DNA of 64,000 nucleotides, from the NCBI GenBank assembly GCA_934120395.1, contig CAKOTZ010000004.1, forward strand, positions 62,001 through 126,000. Reading direction: 5' to 3'. This document shows, one piece after another, positions 18,102 to 25,946 of the stretch. Position 1 is the first letter of the stretch. The number at the start of each line of letters is the position of its first letter. The position numbers were made by a program, and so were the translations under genes. This stretch comes from an uncultured Clostridia bacterium (lineage in GTDB: Bacteria; Bacillota; Clostridia; TANB77; CAG-508). The notes beneath the pieces were generated by a model. The model ran no database searches, was not told where the DNA came from, and worked only from the letters and a program-made list of their open reading frames with translations.

Positions 18102-18650
18102 ATGAATAAAATTGGTGTAGAAATAGGTAGTAAAGTTATAGTTTTTAATACAATAGATTCTACTCAAAAAGAAGCTAAAAGAAGGATAAAGAATAACGAG
18201 CAAAATGGAACTATTATTTGGACAAAAGAACAGTTGTCTGGATGCGGAACGCATGGACGCAAATGGTATAGTGGCAAAGAAACAAATATAGCTTTTACTG
18301 TTATTTTGTATCCAAATTGTGATATTAAAAATTTAGAAAACATTACAATAGTTATTGCAAATTCTATTGTAAAAACAATAAGAGAATTGTATGGATACGA
18401 ATTAGAAATAAAAAAGCCCAATGATTTAATGCTTAATGGCAAGAAAATAGGAGGAATTCTAACAGAAATAACAACAAGGGGAGAAGTAGTAGAAACATTA
18501 CTAATTGGCATAGGTTTCAATGTTAATCAAAAAGAAATGCCAGAGGAGTTGCAAAACATTGCAACTTCTTTGGCAATTGAATATGATAAAAAATTTAAAA
18601 TAGAAGAGATTGGTAAAAAGATAATTTTAAATTTAAAAAAAGATATTTGA
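18102..18650 (+). CDS. birA: Biotin-protein ligase, short form without HTH or C-terminal domain
   Basis: 182 residues with the BPL/LplA catalytic fold: FNTIDSTQKEAKRR, the ATP/biotin loop SGCGTHGRKW (canonical GRGRRGR), KKPNDLMLNGKKIGGIL with the catalytic Lys, and LIGIGFNVNQ. There is no DNA-binding domain, so it is not a BirA repressor. The usual C-terminal SH3-like domain is also missing, making it about 50 residues shorter than monofunctional enzymes. It would attach biotin to carboxylase carrier proteins. GGTGAT precedes the ATG, 9 bp after dnaE. Confidence 0.88.
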   Translation: MNKIGVEIGSKVIVFNTIDSTQKEAKRRIKNNEQNGTIIWTKEQLSGCGTHGRKWYSGKETNIAFTVILYPNCDIKNLENITIVIANSIVKTIRELYGYELEIKKPNDLMLNGKKIGGILTEITTRGEVVETLLIGIGFNVNQKEMPEELQNIATSLAIEYDKKFKIEEIGKKIILNLKKDI

Positions 18651-18651
18651 G

Positions 18652-21042
18652 TTATATTTCACGATTCAGGTTTGCATTAGTATACTCTTTTCCCTCTTGA
18701 CGTTTATCTGCACGTACATCTCTAATAATGTTGTTTATTTGTTCTAGATTTTCATCTAAAATATCAATTCTGTATGTGTTAGCTGGTGTTTGGCTTGGTA
18801 ATATAGAGGTGATTTTGCTATTATATATTGTTGTAACAGTTTGTGTATTATCTGGCACAATTGGAAAGTCCAAATTCATGCGGTCACGTAAGAAATAATT
18901 ATCTTCTTGGCATGCTTTGTTACAAGTAGGGTAACAGTGGTTGCTCTTCCCAAGCAAACAGTAATTAAGCGTCATAACTGGTAGGCGTCCATACACAATT
19001 GCTTCCAAATCTGGGTTTTCTAGGACTTGATTACTAATTTTAGATAATTCAGGAGAAAGGGTTATTCTTTCAAGCCCAAATCCGTGTAATTCTTCCAATG
19101 TTTGAGTATTACATACATTCAAAGTATGATTTCCGACAAGTTTTAATTTTAGAGATTTAGGTAGCCATTCAAGTTCACTTAAATTAGAAATTACGAATCC
19201 TTCTATATTAAAGTTTTTAATTATTTTTCCAATAGATTTAGATATATTTTCTTCTGTTTTTTTACGTATAATGCTAGGTAAGTAAATGTAAGTTGGTGAT
19301 AATTGTTTAATAATATTACTATAGGCTGGGTCAAGATAATATTTAAATGGTATATATATATAATCGACCTTTTCTAATTTACCATAATCCACATTTTCAG
19401 AAAGTTTATTTAGTAATAGTGAAATATGTTTTGGCGTATTAGAAATTTTTACATGCTTTTTAGCAATGTTTGGCAGTATAGCCTCATTCCTCTGAAATTT
19501 ATTTATTGCTAATGTTTCTAGTTGAGCTAAGGCGTTTCTTCTTAATTCATTTAATTGTCCAATGCTAGGAATATATAAGTTATCGTCTAAATCTATTGTT
19601 ACATTGCGGAAATTAAAGACTGTATTTCCTGTTTTTCGTATTTGGTTTTCAATTCTATCAGATGTGATTGGAGAATTTGTCGCAATTTCAGGTATTATTT
19701 TTGAATTGATAGAGACGTTTAAATTGTCATATATAGAAATTTTGTTATCTTGTTTGACAGGTGAAATATTTATTTTTATTGGTTCATTTTTATGGACAAC
19801 TATATGGCAATCTAAATCTATTTTCTTATTTTCTTTTTCATAAGATTTTTGAGCAGTTTGAGTTAAGGATTTACTATCAAGTTTATAAATTTTATCACCA
19901 ACATGTATATTTCCTTTCATTCTACCAATTTGAACACTTTTCATATATGCATTTTTAATATTTTGATTTTTATTTATAATTTCAGAAATAGTATATTTTG
20001 TATTTTCTTTTTCAAAAGAAATTTTATCTCCAATTTCAATTTCCTCTTGTGGTTCTAAACTGATATAGCCTTTAGAAGTTTGAACTTTTTGAACTTTACC
20101 AATGTAAAGTCCCATATGATTTGGTTTTATAGGATATATCAATTTTTTATTTCCTGAATTTTCTAAATGTCCGCTAGAAAAGCCACCTCGATTAAATACC
20201 TGCATTAAATTTTTTTTATCTTCTTCTTTAATTTTATTATTACCAGCTAATATATTATCTATATAATTACGATATATGCGAGTTACTGTTGCAACATACT
20301 CAGGGGTTTTCATTCTTCCTTCTATTTTAAAACAGTCAATACCAGTATTAATTAATTCTGCAATATAATCCAGAGAGCATAAATCTCTTGGGCTTAATAA
20401 AAAACCTTTGTCTTGAAGAGCGTTTGATGAGTTAAATAACTGATAAGGGAGACGGCAGGCTTGAGCACATTTACCACGATTTCCAGAACGTCCTCCAATC
20501 ATACTAGATATGTAACAGCGTCCAGAATAAGAAATACAAAGTGCACCGTGAATAAATACTTCAATTTCTGCTATAGAATGTTCTTTAATATATTTAATTT
20601 CATCAATACTTAATTCACGTGAAAGTACAATTCTTTGAAAACCAAGTTTTTCTAAAAATTTAACACCTTCTAAGTTATGTACAGTCATTTGTGTACTTGC
20701 GTGTAAACTTAAATTAGGAAGATATTTATGCAATAGTTTGGCAAGTCCTAAGTCCTGAACAATAATTGCATCAATTCCAAAACTATATGCTTTATTAGCG
20801 AGTTCAAGAGCAGGTTCTAATTCATTTTCTTTAAGTAGGGTATTAAGTGTTAAGTGCACATTAACATTACGTAGTTTGGCATATTGTATTGCTTTTTTTA
20901 ATTCTTCTAATCCAAAATTTGTTGCAGAGTTTCGAGCGTTAAAGCTAGAAGCTCCCAAATAAATACTATCTGCACCGTTTTGAACGGCAGCTTTTAAACA
21001 TTCAAAATCTCCAACAGGAGCTAATAATTCTGGTTGTTTCAT
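18652..21042 (-). CDS. U32-family protein with DUF3656 (RlhA-like rRNA hydroxylase)
   Basis: 796 residues from the ATG at 21042, which has AGAGGAA upstream. Longer readings overlap the next gene antisense and are rejected. The N-terminal U32 domain has ELLAPVGDFECLKAAVQNGA, IHGALCISYSGRCYISS and RSGNRGKCAQACRLPY, with the cysteines that bind an iron-sulfur centre in this family. A DUF3656 middle domain and a final NYCLLGKSNHCYPTC segment follow. E. coli RlhA has this architecture and hydroxylates 23S rRNA C2501. The older name is collagenase-like protease. Confidence 0.88.
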   Translation of the reverse strand: MKQPELLAPVGDFECLKAAVQNGADSIYLGASSFNARNSATNFGLEELKKAIQYAKLRNVNVHLTLNTLLKENELEPALELANKAYSFGIDAIIVQDLGLAKLLHKYLPNLSLHASTQMTVHNLEGVKFLEKLGFQRIVLSRELSIDEIKYIKEHSIAEIEVFIHGALCISYSGRCYISSMIGGRSGNRGKCAQACRLPYQLFNSSNALQDKGFLLSPRDLCSLDYIAELINTGIDCFKIEGRMKTPEYVATVTRIYRNYIDNILAGNNKIKEEDKKNLMQVFNRGGFSSGHLENSGNKKLIYPIKPNHMGLYIGKVQKVQTSKGYISLEPQEEIEIGDKISFEKENTKYTISEIINKNQNIKNAYMKSVQIGRMKGNIHVGDKIYKLDSKSLTQTAQKSYEKENKKIDLDCHIVVHKNEPIKINISPVKQDNKISIYDNLNVSINSKIIPEIATNSPITSDRIENQIRKTGNTVFNFRNVTIDLDDNLYIPSIGQLNELRRNALAQLETLAINKFQRNEAILPNIAKKHVKISNTPKHISLLLNKLSENVDYGKLEKVDYIYIPFKYYLDPAYSNIIKQLSPTYIYLPSIIRKKTEENISKSIGKIIKNFNIEGFVISNLSELEWLPKSLKLKLVGNHTLNVCNTQTLEELHGFGLERITLSPELSKISNQVLENPDLEAIVYGRLPVMTLNYCLLGKSNHCYPTCNKACQEDNYFLRDRMNLDFPIVPDNTQTVTTIYNSKITSILPSQTPANTYRIDILDENLEQINNIIRDVRADKRQEGKEYTNANLNREI

Positions 21043-21139
21043 ACTATTCCTCTTTTTCTTTTTAATCTTATACATATTGTAACACAATTTAAGGAAAAAA
21101 CATACTATAAAATATAAAATGAAAAGGGGGGAATACAAA

Positions 21140-21301
21140 ATGCCAGAGGAGAGAAATTGTGGCTGTAGCAACAACTGCGGAGGAGGACCTTTAGGAGGAC
21201 TTTTCGGTGGATGTGGTGATAGCGAAATATTATTTTTTATAATAATTTTCTTGTTATTATTTACAAATTGTGGATGTGGCAACAGAGGTTGCGGATGCTA
21301 A
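21140..21301 (+). CDS. Cys/Gly-rich single-helix microprotein (53 aa)
   Basis: The start at 21140 has AGGGGGG about 9 nt upstream. The protein is a Cys/Gly-rich head (NCGCSNNCGGGPLGG), one hydrophobic helix (ILFFIIIFLLLF), then NCGCGNRGCGC. The helix-plus-tail pattern is shared with the 30-residue protein at 45363-45455 (ILWFIILFLLLF, CGCGNRACC) and loosely with the one at 45198-45320. It is reminiscent of tiny spore-coat or membrane peptides of the YjcZ type, but is Cys-rich; no function is known. Confidence 0.75.
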   Translation: MPEERNCGCSNNCGGGPLGGLFGGCGDSEILFFIIIFLLLFTNCGCGNRGCGC

Positions 21302-21315
21302 AATACATGTAGAAT

Positions 21316-21356
21316 CTAAGAGGGAAGTATACTTAAGTGTAGCTTCTCTTTTTTAT
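21316..21356 (+). terminator. Terminator after the Cys-rich microprotein
   Basis: AGAGGGAAG and GCTTCTCT pair across a short A/T-rich loop and are followed by TTTTTT. Confidence 0.65.
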
Positions 21357-21450
21357 GTGGAAAATTTGTGACTAAAGTTTCAAAAGGTATTTACAAATAC
21401 AAGCAGTCAATAGTATAATATGCGGGTACAATAAATTGTGGAGGAATTAA

Positions 21451-22098
21451 ATGGATACTATTAAGTTTTTAATTGATTTTATATTGCATATTGATGATCA
21501 CCTAGGAGAGTTAATTTCAAACTATGGATTTGAAACTTATTTTATTTTGTTTTTTATTATATTCATAGAAACTGGAGTAGTTGTAATGCCGTTTTTACCA
21601 GGAGATTCACTTATATTTGCTGGAGCAGCTTTTGCAGCCAATGGAAGTCTAAACATATTTATTTTGTTTTTTGTAGTGCTTGTTGCTGCTATTATAGGAG
21701 ATACAGTAAATTATCATATTGGCAAGGCTTTTGGTAATAAATTAATTAATGCTAATAATAAATTTATAAAAAAGGAATATATAGATAGAACATATAGTTT
21801 TTTTGAAAGACATGGTGGAAAGTCGATTATTATAGCCAGATTTGTGCCAATTATAAGAACTTTTGCACCTTTTGTTGCTGGAATTGGGAAAATGCACTAT
21901 ATAAGATTTTTGTCATTTAATGCAATTGGAGCACTACTTTGGGTAAGCTTATTTTGTATAGCTGGATTTTTCTTTGGTAACATACCTTTCGTTAAAGATA
22001 ATTTTTCCATCGTAATTTTAGCAATAATATTTGTTTCATTATTGCCTGCAATCATTGGAGTAATAAAAGGAAAGATTGATTCAAGAAAAGAAAAGTAA
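21451..22098 (+). CDS. DedA/SNARE-associated family membrane protein
   Basis: 215 residues with DedA landmarks: FIETGVVVMPFLPGDSLIF, GDTVNYHIGKAFG and HGGKSIIIARFVPIIRTFAP (the conserved Arg-rich half-helix motif), then WVSLFCIAGFFFG. DedA proteins are membrane transporters linked to lipid-carrier (undecaprenyl phosphate, PE) flipping. GGAGG lies 8 nt before the ATG. No operon partner is apparent; tRNA genes follow. Confidence 0.92.
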   Translation: MDTIKFLIDFILHIDDHLGELISNYGFETYFILFFIIFIETGVVVMPFLPGDSLIFAGAAFAANGSLNIFILFFVVLVAAIIGDTVNYHIGKAFGNKLINANNKFIKKEYIDRTYSFFERHGGKSIIIARFVPIIRTFAPFVAGIGKMHYIRFLSFNAIGALLWVSLFCIAGFFFGNIPFVKDNFSIVILAIIFVSLLPAIIGVIKGKIDSRKEK

Positions 22099-22125
22099 GA
22101 ATAAGAGAAAAATTTAAAAAAAGTA

Positions 22126-22154
22126 TTGACATATTTTAATAAATAGCGTATACT
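22126..22154 (+). promoter_or_regulatory. Promoter of the tRNA-Met/tRNA-Tyr unit
   Basis: TTGACA (22126-22131), 17-bp spacer, TATACT (22149-22154), 20 bp upstream of tRNA-Met. Confidence 0.75.
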
Positions 22155-22174
22155 TAATCATGCGTTAAGCAAGA

Positions 22175-22251
22175 GCTCCCTTAGCTCAGTTGGTCAGAGC
22201 AACCGGCTCATAACCGGTGGGTCCAAGGTTCGAATCCTTGAGGGAGCACCA
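22175..22251 (+). tRNA. tRNA with anticodon CAT (Met, or lysidine-type Ile)
   Basis: GCTCCCT pairs with AGGGAGC. The anticodon stem ACCGG/CCGGT holds loop CTCATAA (anticodon CAT). A73 and CCA are encoded. Pairing at 1-72 excludes an initiator tRNA. Met elongator and tRNA-Ile2 cannot be told apart with certainty here. Confidence 0.93.
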
Positions 22252-22262
22252 ACTTAATATTT

Positions 22263-22348
22263 GGGTAGGTGGCCGAGTGGCTAAAGGCGGCAGACTGTAA
22301 ATCTGTTCTCGTAAGGGTACGATGGTTCGAATCCATCCCTGCCCACCA
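22263..22348 (+). tRNA. tRNA-Tyr (anticodon GTA)
   Basis: 86 nt with the long variable arm of type II tRNAs. The acceptor GGGTAGG pairs with CCTGCCC. The loop is CTGTAAA (anticodon GTA), and CCA is encoded. Its 3' end is part of an 11-bp repeat that recurs at 31122, so it is the likely integration site of the following element. Confidence 0.95.
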
Positions 22349-22418
22349 ATCTGGAGTTGTACGAACTCCGCTATGCTATGTAGGTGGCTTTATATTATAC
22401 ATACCTATATAGAAGAAT

Positions 22419-22457
22419 AAAAAACCTAGTTGAAAAATACTAGGCTTTTATTTTTTA
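22419..22457. terminator. Terminator between the att site and the XRE gene
   Basis: AACCTAGT and ACTAGGCTT form a stem with T-runs on both strands. On the minus strand it ends the XRE gene. A short hairpin (GGAGTT/AACTCC) lies at 22352-22368, just after the tRNA. Confidence 0.7.
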
Positions 22458-22468
22458 TATTTAATTTT

Positions 22469-22681
22469 TTATTTTTTAGATATAATTATTTTTACATTAT
22501 GAACCTCTGCAATTTTATATAATGTATCTATATAGTATCTGCTTCTACCAGCTTCGTAATCTTGTATTGTTCTTTCAGCTTTTCCGATACTTTTACCAAA
22601 CTCTTTTTGTGTTAATTCTGTCCATTCTCTAATAATACGAATAACATCTTTAGGTTCATAATTAGTTAGATTTATTTCCAT
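22469..22681 (-). CDS. Small XRE-family HTH protein
   Basis: 70 residues consisting almost entirely of one XRE helix-turn-helix (LTQKEFGKSIGKAERTIQDYE). It is divergent from the SPFH cargo operon with a shared ~140-bp control region, so it may regulate that operon. It is the first gene inside the integrated element. It could also be an antitoxin-type regulator, but no toxin partner is visible. Confidence 0.8.
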   Translation of the reverse strand: MEINLTNYEPKDVIRIIREWTELTQKEFGKSIGKAERTIQDYEAGRSRYYIDTLYKIAEVHNVKIIISKK

Positions 22682-22711
22682 TTATATTACTCCAATTTTT
22701 TCGACATATAT

Positions 22712-22768
22712 TTGACATTGTAACATTTAAGATGTATAATTTGAGAAAAAACCACGTCGGCAACGTGG
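22712..22768 (+). promoter_or_regulatory. Consensus promoter and 5' hairpin of the SPFH operon
   Basis: TTGACA (22712-22717) and TATAAT (22735-22740) with a 17-bp spacer, a perfect sigma-A promoter. About 11 bp after the -10 box, CCACGT/ACGTGG (22752-22757, 22763-22768) can form a hairpin at the very 5' end of the mRNA, or serve as a dyad operator for the divergent XRE protein. Confidence 0.8.
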
Positions 22769-22824
22769 CATAAAATTTTACAATATAAGATTCACATTAG
22801 AAAAAATTGAAAGGAGTTAAAAAA

Positions 22825-23982
22825 ATGGAATTAGCAAGTATTATTAAGTATGAAGGAGATAATGCAACATTTATATGGAAGCATCCGTGTGAAGATTTTA
22901 ATACTACAACACAGCTTATTGTTCATGAAAGTCAAGAAGCTGTATTTTTTATGAATGGGCAAATTTTAGATAGATTTGAAGCTGGAAGATATACACTACA
23001 AACACAGAACATTCCGTTAATTGGAAAATTCTATAACAAAGTGTTTGGAGATAAAACGCCATTTCATTGTGAGATTTATTTTATAAACAAAACGGAACAA
23101 ATGGCTGTTAAATGGGGAACGGATAGTAAAATCGAATATATTGACCCTATTTATAGTTTTCCTATTCAATTAGGAGCAAGTGGAGAAATGACTTTGCGTG
23201 TAGAAGATGCTTGCAAACTTCTTGTAAAAATTGTAGGTACAGAACATAATTTATCACAGGCAAGTATCGTGCAAAAATTCCGTGCATTCTTGATGACAAA
23301 ATTCAAAACATATATGGCAAATTATATAAAAATGAATAAAATAAATGTATTTGAAATTGATGAGCATTTGCAACAAATGTCAGATAGCTTACAAGAAATG
23401 CTTTTGCCAGATTTTTCAGAATACGGGGTTTCATTAGTTCACTTTTTTATAACTACTATTGTGAAACCAGAGAACGATGCACAATATGCTAAATTTAGAG
23501 AATTACATTATCGCCAATATACAGATGTTACGGAAGCAAAATTGAAACAAAGTGTAGATATAATAGAGAAAGAAACAGAAAAGCAAAAAATAATATTAGA
23601 AGCAGAAGCTATGCAACAAAAACGTAATTTAGAGGGTTATACATATCAACAAGAAAGAGGATTTGATGTTGCGGAAAAAGTAGCAAGCAATGAAGCTGTT
23701 GGCGAAATGTCGAACTTAGGAATTGGACTAGGTATTATGGGAGCAGTCGGCGGAACTGTTAGTGGAGTTGTTACAAATTCAATGAATGGAGCATTGCAAC
23801 AAGTAAATGAACAGCCAAAATGTCCTAAGTGCGGAGCTAATTTACCAAACAATGCAAAGTTCTGTTTAGAATGTGGTACGAAATTAGAAAATAAGTGTCC
23901 TAAATGTGGAACAAATAATTCATTAGATGCAAGATTTTGCCCAGAATGTGGCGAAAAATTAGGAGGAACAAAAGATGAATAA
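22825..23982 (+). CDS. SPFH/band-7 protein with double zinc ribbon (YdjI-like)
   Basis: 385 residues. The N-terminal SPFH domain is followed by a coiled-coil (KLKQSVDIIEKETEKQK) at about 240-290 and a Gly-rich hydrophobic segment. Two C-terminal zinc ribbons have CPKCGANL/CLECGTKL and CPKCGTNN/CPECGEKL. B. subtilis YdjI has this layout and places PspA at damaged membranes. AAAGGAG lies 8 nt before the ATG; the TTG further upstream is rejected. It heads a three-gene operon inside the mobile element, so it may be membrane-stress or anti-phage cargo. That role is inference. Confidence 0.85.
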   Translation: MELASIIKYEGDNATFIWKHPCEDFNTTTQLIVHESQEAVFFMNGQILDRFEAGRYTLQTQNIPLIGKFYNKVFGDKTPFHCEIYFINKTEQMAVKWGTDSKIEYIDPIYSFPIQLGASGEMTLRVEDACKLLVKIVGTEHNLSQASIVQKFRAFLMTKFKTYMANYIKMNKINVFEIDEHLQQMSDSLQEMLLPDFSEYGVSLVHFFITTIVKPENDAQYAKFRELHYRQYTDVTEAKLKQSVDIIEKETEKQKIILEAEAMQQKRNLEGYTYQQERGFDVAEKVASNEAVGEMSNLGIGLGIMGAVGGTVSGVVTNSMNGALQQVNEQPKCPKCGANLPNNAKFCLECGTKLENKCPKCGTNNSLDARFCPECGEKLGGTKDE

Positions 23983-24400
23983 TAAAATAAACTTAATAGG
24001 GTTAATTGTAATTGGACTAATTTCATTATTATTTTTTATAATACCAATTACTCCTGTTTTTATAATTTCATATATTTTTACAATGATTGCTATTGTTATA
24101 CTTATGAGAGCATTTGCAAATTTTGGAAAAGAAAATAATGGTGTTCCTCAGTCCTATGCTAATATTTATATTACTTGTGGTTATGTATTAGCAACTTTAA
24201 TATTTTCATTGTTTTCCTATATATTTTTAAGTTTTAACATTTTATGGACTCTTATTATTCACGTTGCAATATTAGGAGTATTCGGCATAATATTCCTTGT
24301 TATAGGAACAGAAAATGAATACATTTCAAAACTAGATAATCAAGAGCCAACAGAGGAAAGAAAAAAATTTATAGAAGAAAAAAAGAATTATTGGAAATAA
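23975..24400 (+). CDS. Four-helix membrane protein of the SPFH operon
   Basis: 141 residues with about four hydrophobic helices, a short Lys-rich C-terminal tail and no family I recognise. Its ATG overlaps the end of the SPFH gene by 8 bp, with AGGAGG upstream, so the two are translationally coupled. It probably works with the SPFH protein at the membrane. Confidence 0.75.
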   Translation: MNNKINLIGLIVIGLISLLFFIIPITPVFIISYIFTMIAIVILMRAFANFGKENNGVPQSYANIYITCGYVLATLIFSLFSYIFLSFNILWTLIIHVAILGVFGIIFLVIGTENEYISKLDNQEPTEERKKFIEEKKNYWK

Positions 24401-24412
24401 GAGGAGTAACAT

Positions 24413-25549
24413 ATGAAAAAAATAACTTGTGAGATTTGTGGAAGTAATGATGTAATAAAAAAAGATGACTTTTTTGAATGTCAAATATGTGGGACTAAAT
24501 ATTCTACTGACGAAGTTAAGAAAATTGTTTTAGAAGGTAGTATTGACATAAGTGGTAGTACTGTAAAGATTGATAATAGTGAAAATATAAGAAATTATCT
24601 AAATTTAGCAAACTATGCTTTTGAAACAGAACATTACTCAGAATGTGAATTTTATTGCAATAAAATTTTAGAAATTGACAGCACAAATTATGAAACTTGG
24701 TTTTTGAAAGGGAAATCAGTATCTATGCAAGAATTGATAGAGGAAACATTAATTTGCTTTTCTAATGCCTTAAATAATTCTCCAGAAGATAAAATAGATG
24801 AAATGAAGTCAAGAATTGCAGAAGAAACACAACTTATAATTGTGGCAACCATAATTTATAAATGTCAACACTTTTTAACACTTCCAAAAGATGAAAATAG
24901 TTTTTTAAAATATCCATCTGATGATGACAAAAGAGGCATTGTTGAAATAGAAAAAATAATAATAGAAAACTTTAAAGAATTATTACTAGAATGTGGCTTT
25001 AATGATTCTGAATTAAGACATCGAGTATGTATCGCAATTCAATGTTGGGCTATGATGCAATGGCTTGATAAAATAGAACCTGAATATTCTAATATTAAAG
25101 GATACCCAACTTGGGTTGAGTGGCAACGTTTTTTCGCAAGAGCAGATGCGGTGGTTTATTTGGTGGAAAGTTCTACTCTTCTTTTGAAAGAAAAAACTAT
25201 AGATTTCACGGCTGAATATAAATTTTTAATTAGTGTATACGAATATATTCTTGATGAAGAAGATAGAATTGTGAAAGCAACAGAGAGGAATCTTCTTAGT
25301 CTTAAATTATCTCGCTGGCGTTTTGATAAGATAATGGAATGGCATAGAAAATGGAATGAAATAGACCCCACACATATAATTCCAACAAACAAATTGGAAA
25401 AGGACGATGAAAAACGTAATGTTACAGACGAAAGTAAAGAAATTATACATAATTATTCAAATAAATATAATAAACTTTCCAATAATCTTTTTAAAGTTAT
25501 AATATATTTTATATTGGCTTGTGTTATTTTCCATTTTTTATTTCATTAA
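24413..25549 (+). CDS. Zinc-ribbon/TPR-like protein with C-terminal membrane anchor
   Basis: 378 residues. An N-terminal zinc ribbon (CEICGSNDVIKK, then CQICGTKYS) covers residues 4-25. A TPR-like helical pair follows (YLNLANYAFETEHYSECEFYCNKIL in two parts). A long helical region rich in Trp and charged residues comes next, and a C-terminal helix (KVIIYFILACVIFHFLF) ends the protein. With a cytosolic zinc ribbon and a tail anchor it resembles the partner proteins of YdjI-type SPFH systems in topology only. It is the last gene of the operon, 12 bp after the previous one. Confidence 0.7.
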   Translation: MKKITCEICGSNDVIKKDDFFECQICGTKYSTDEVKKIVLEGSIDISGSTVKIDNSENIRNYLNLANYAFETEHYSECEFYCNKILEIDSTNYETWFLKGKSVSMQELIEETLICFSNALNNSPEDKIDEMKSRIAEETQLIIVATIIYKCQHFLTLPKDENSFLKYPSDDDKRGIVEIEKIIIENFKELLLECGFNDSELRHRVCIAIQCWAMMQWLDKIEPEYSNIKGYPTWVEWQRFFARADAVVYLVESSTLLLKEKTIDFTAEYKFLISVYEYILDEEDRIVKATERNLLSLKLSRWRFDKIMEWHRKWNEIDPTHIIPTNKLEKDDEKRNVTDESKEIIHNYSNKYNKLSNNLFKVIIYFILACVIFHFLFH

Positions 25550-25946
25550 CACTAGAAAATTGGTAGAATACACAAGTAGTAGTAGAGAAGAAAAATTATT
25601 AGAATTATTATGTAAGAAGAAAAAAGCTATTCAAAAAGTAAGGCTACACGTTGCAATTATGGTTACAATATATTTTTAAATCGTGCAACCTCATCAAACA
25701 TTTGATATTATTGCATTTGAGATACTTCGGTTGCATGATTTCACGATTATTTATAAAAAAGATTATATAATTTTTTAATATATATATGTTCATAAGGAAG
25801 AAGTATAAATAATATATATAGTTTTATAGAAATTACGTGCAACCATACATCGAAAAGGCTAAAACACTTGGTACTACTATAATTTATACGGTTGCACTAT
25901 ATTTTATCATGTATGTTATTTCTTTTTAGAAGGTGTTACTTTTTTA
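25550..25946. repeat. AT-rich intergenic region with four GTGCAACC repeats in inverted pairs
   Basis: No gene is seen. GTGCAACC at 25683-25690 and 25837-25844 faces GGTTGCAT at 25729-25736 and GGTTGCAC at 25890-25897, giving two inverted pairs about 40 bp apart around a very AT-rich core (about 25740-25830). It abuts the 3' end of the primase/helicase gene. This looks like an origin or initiator/integrase binding region, but function is inferred. Confidence 0.5.

Noticed and set aside
18652..21282. 876-residue reading of the U32 gene starting at 21282
   Set aside because: The extra 80 residues are Pro/Ser-rich antisense of the Cys-rich microprotein gene. ATG 21042 has a good Shine-Dalgarno and begins at the conserved ELLAPVG motif.
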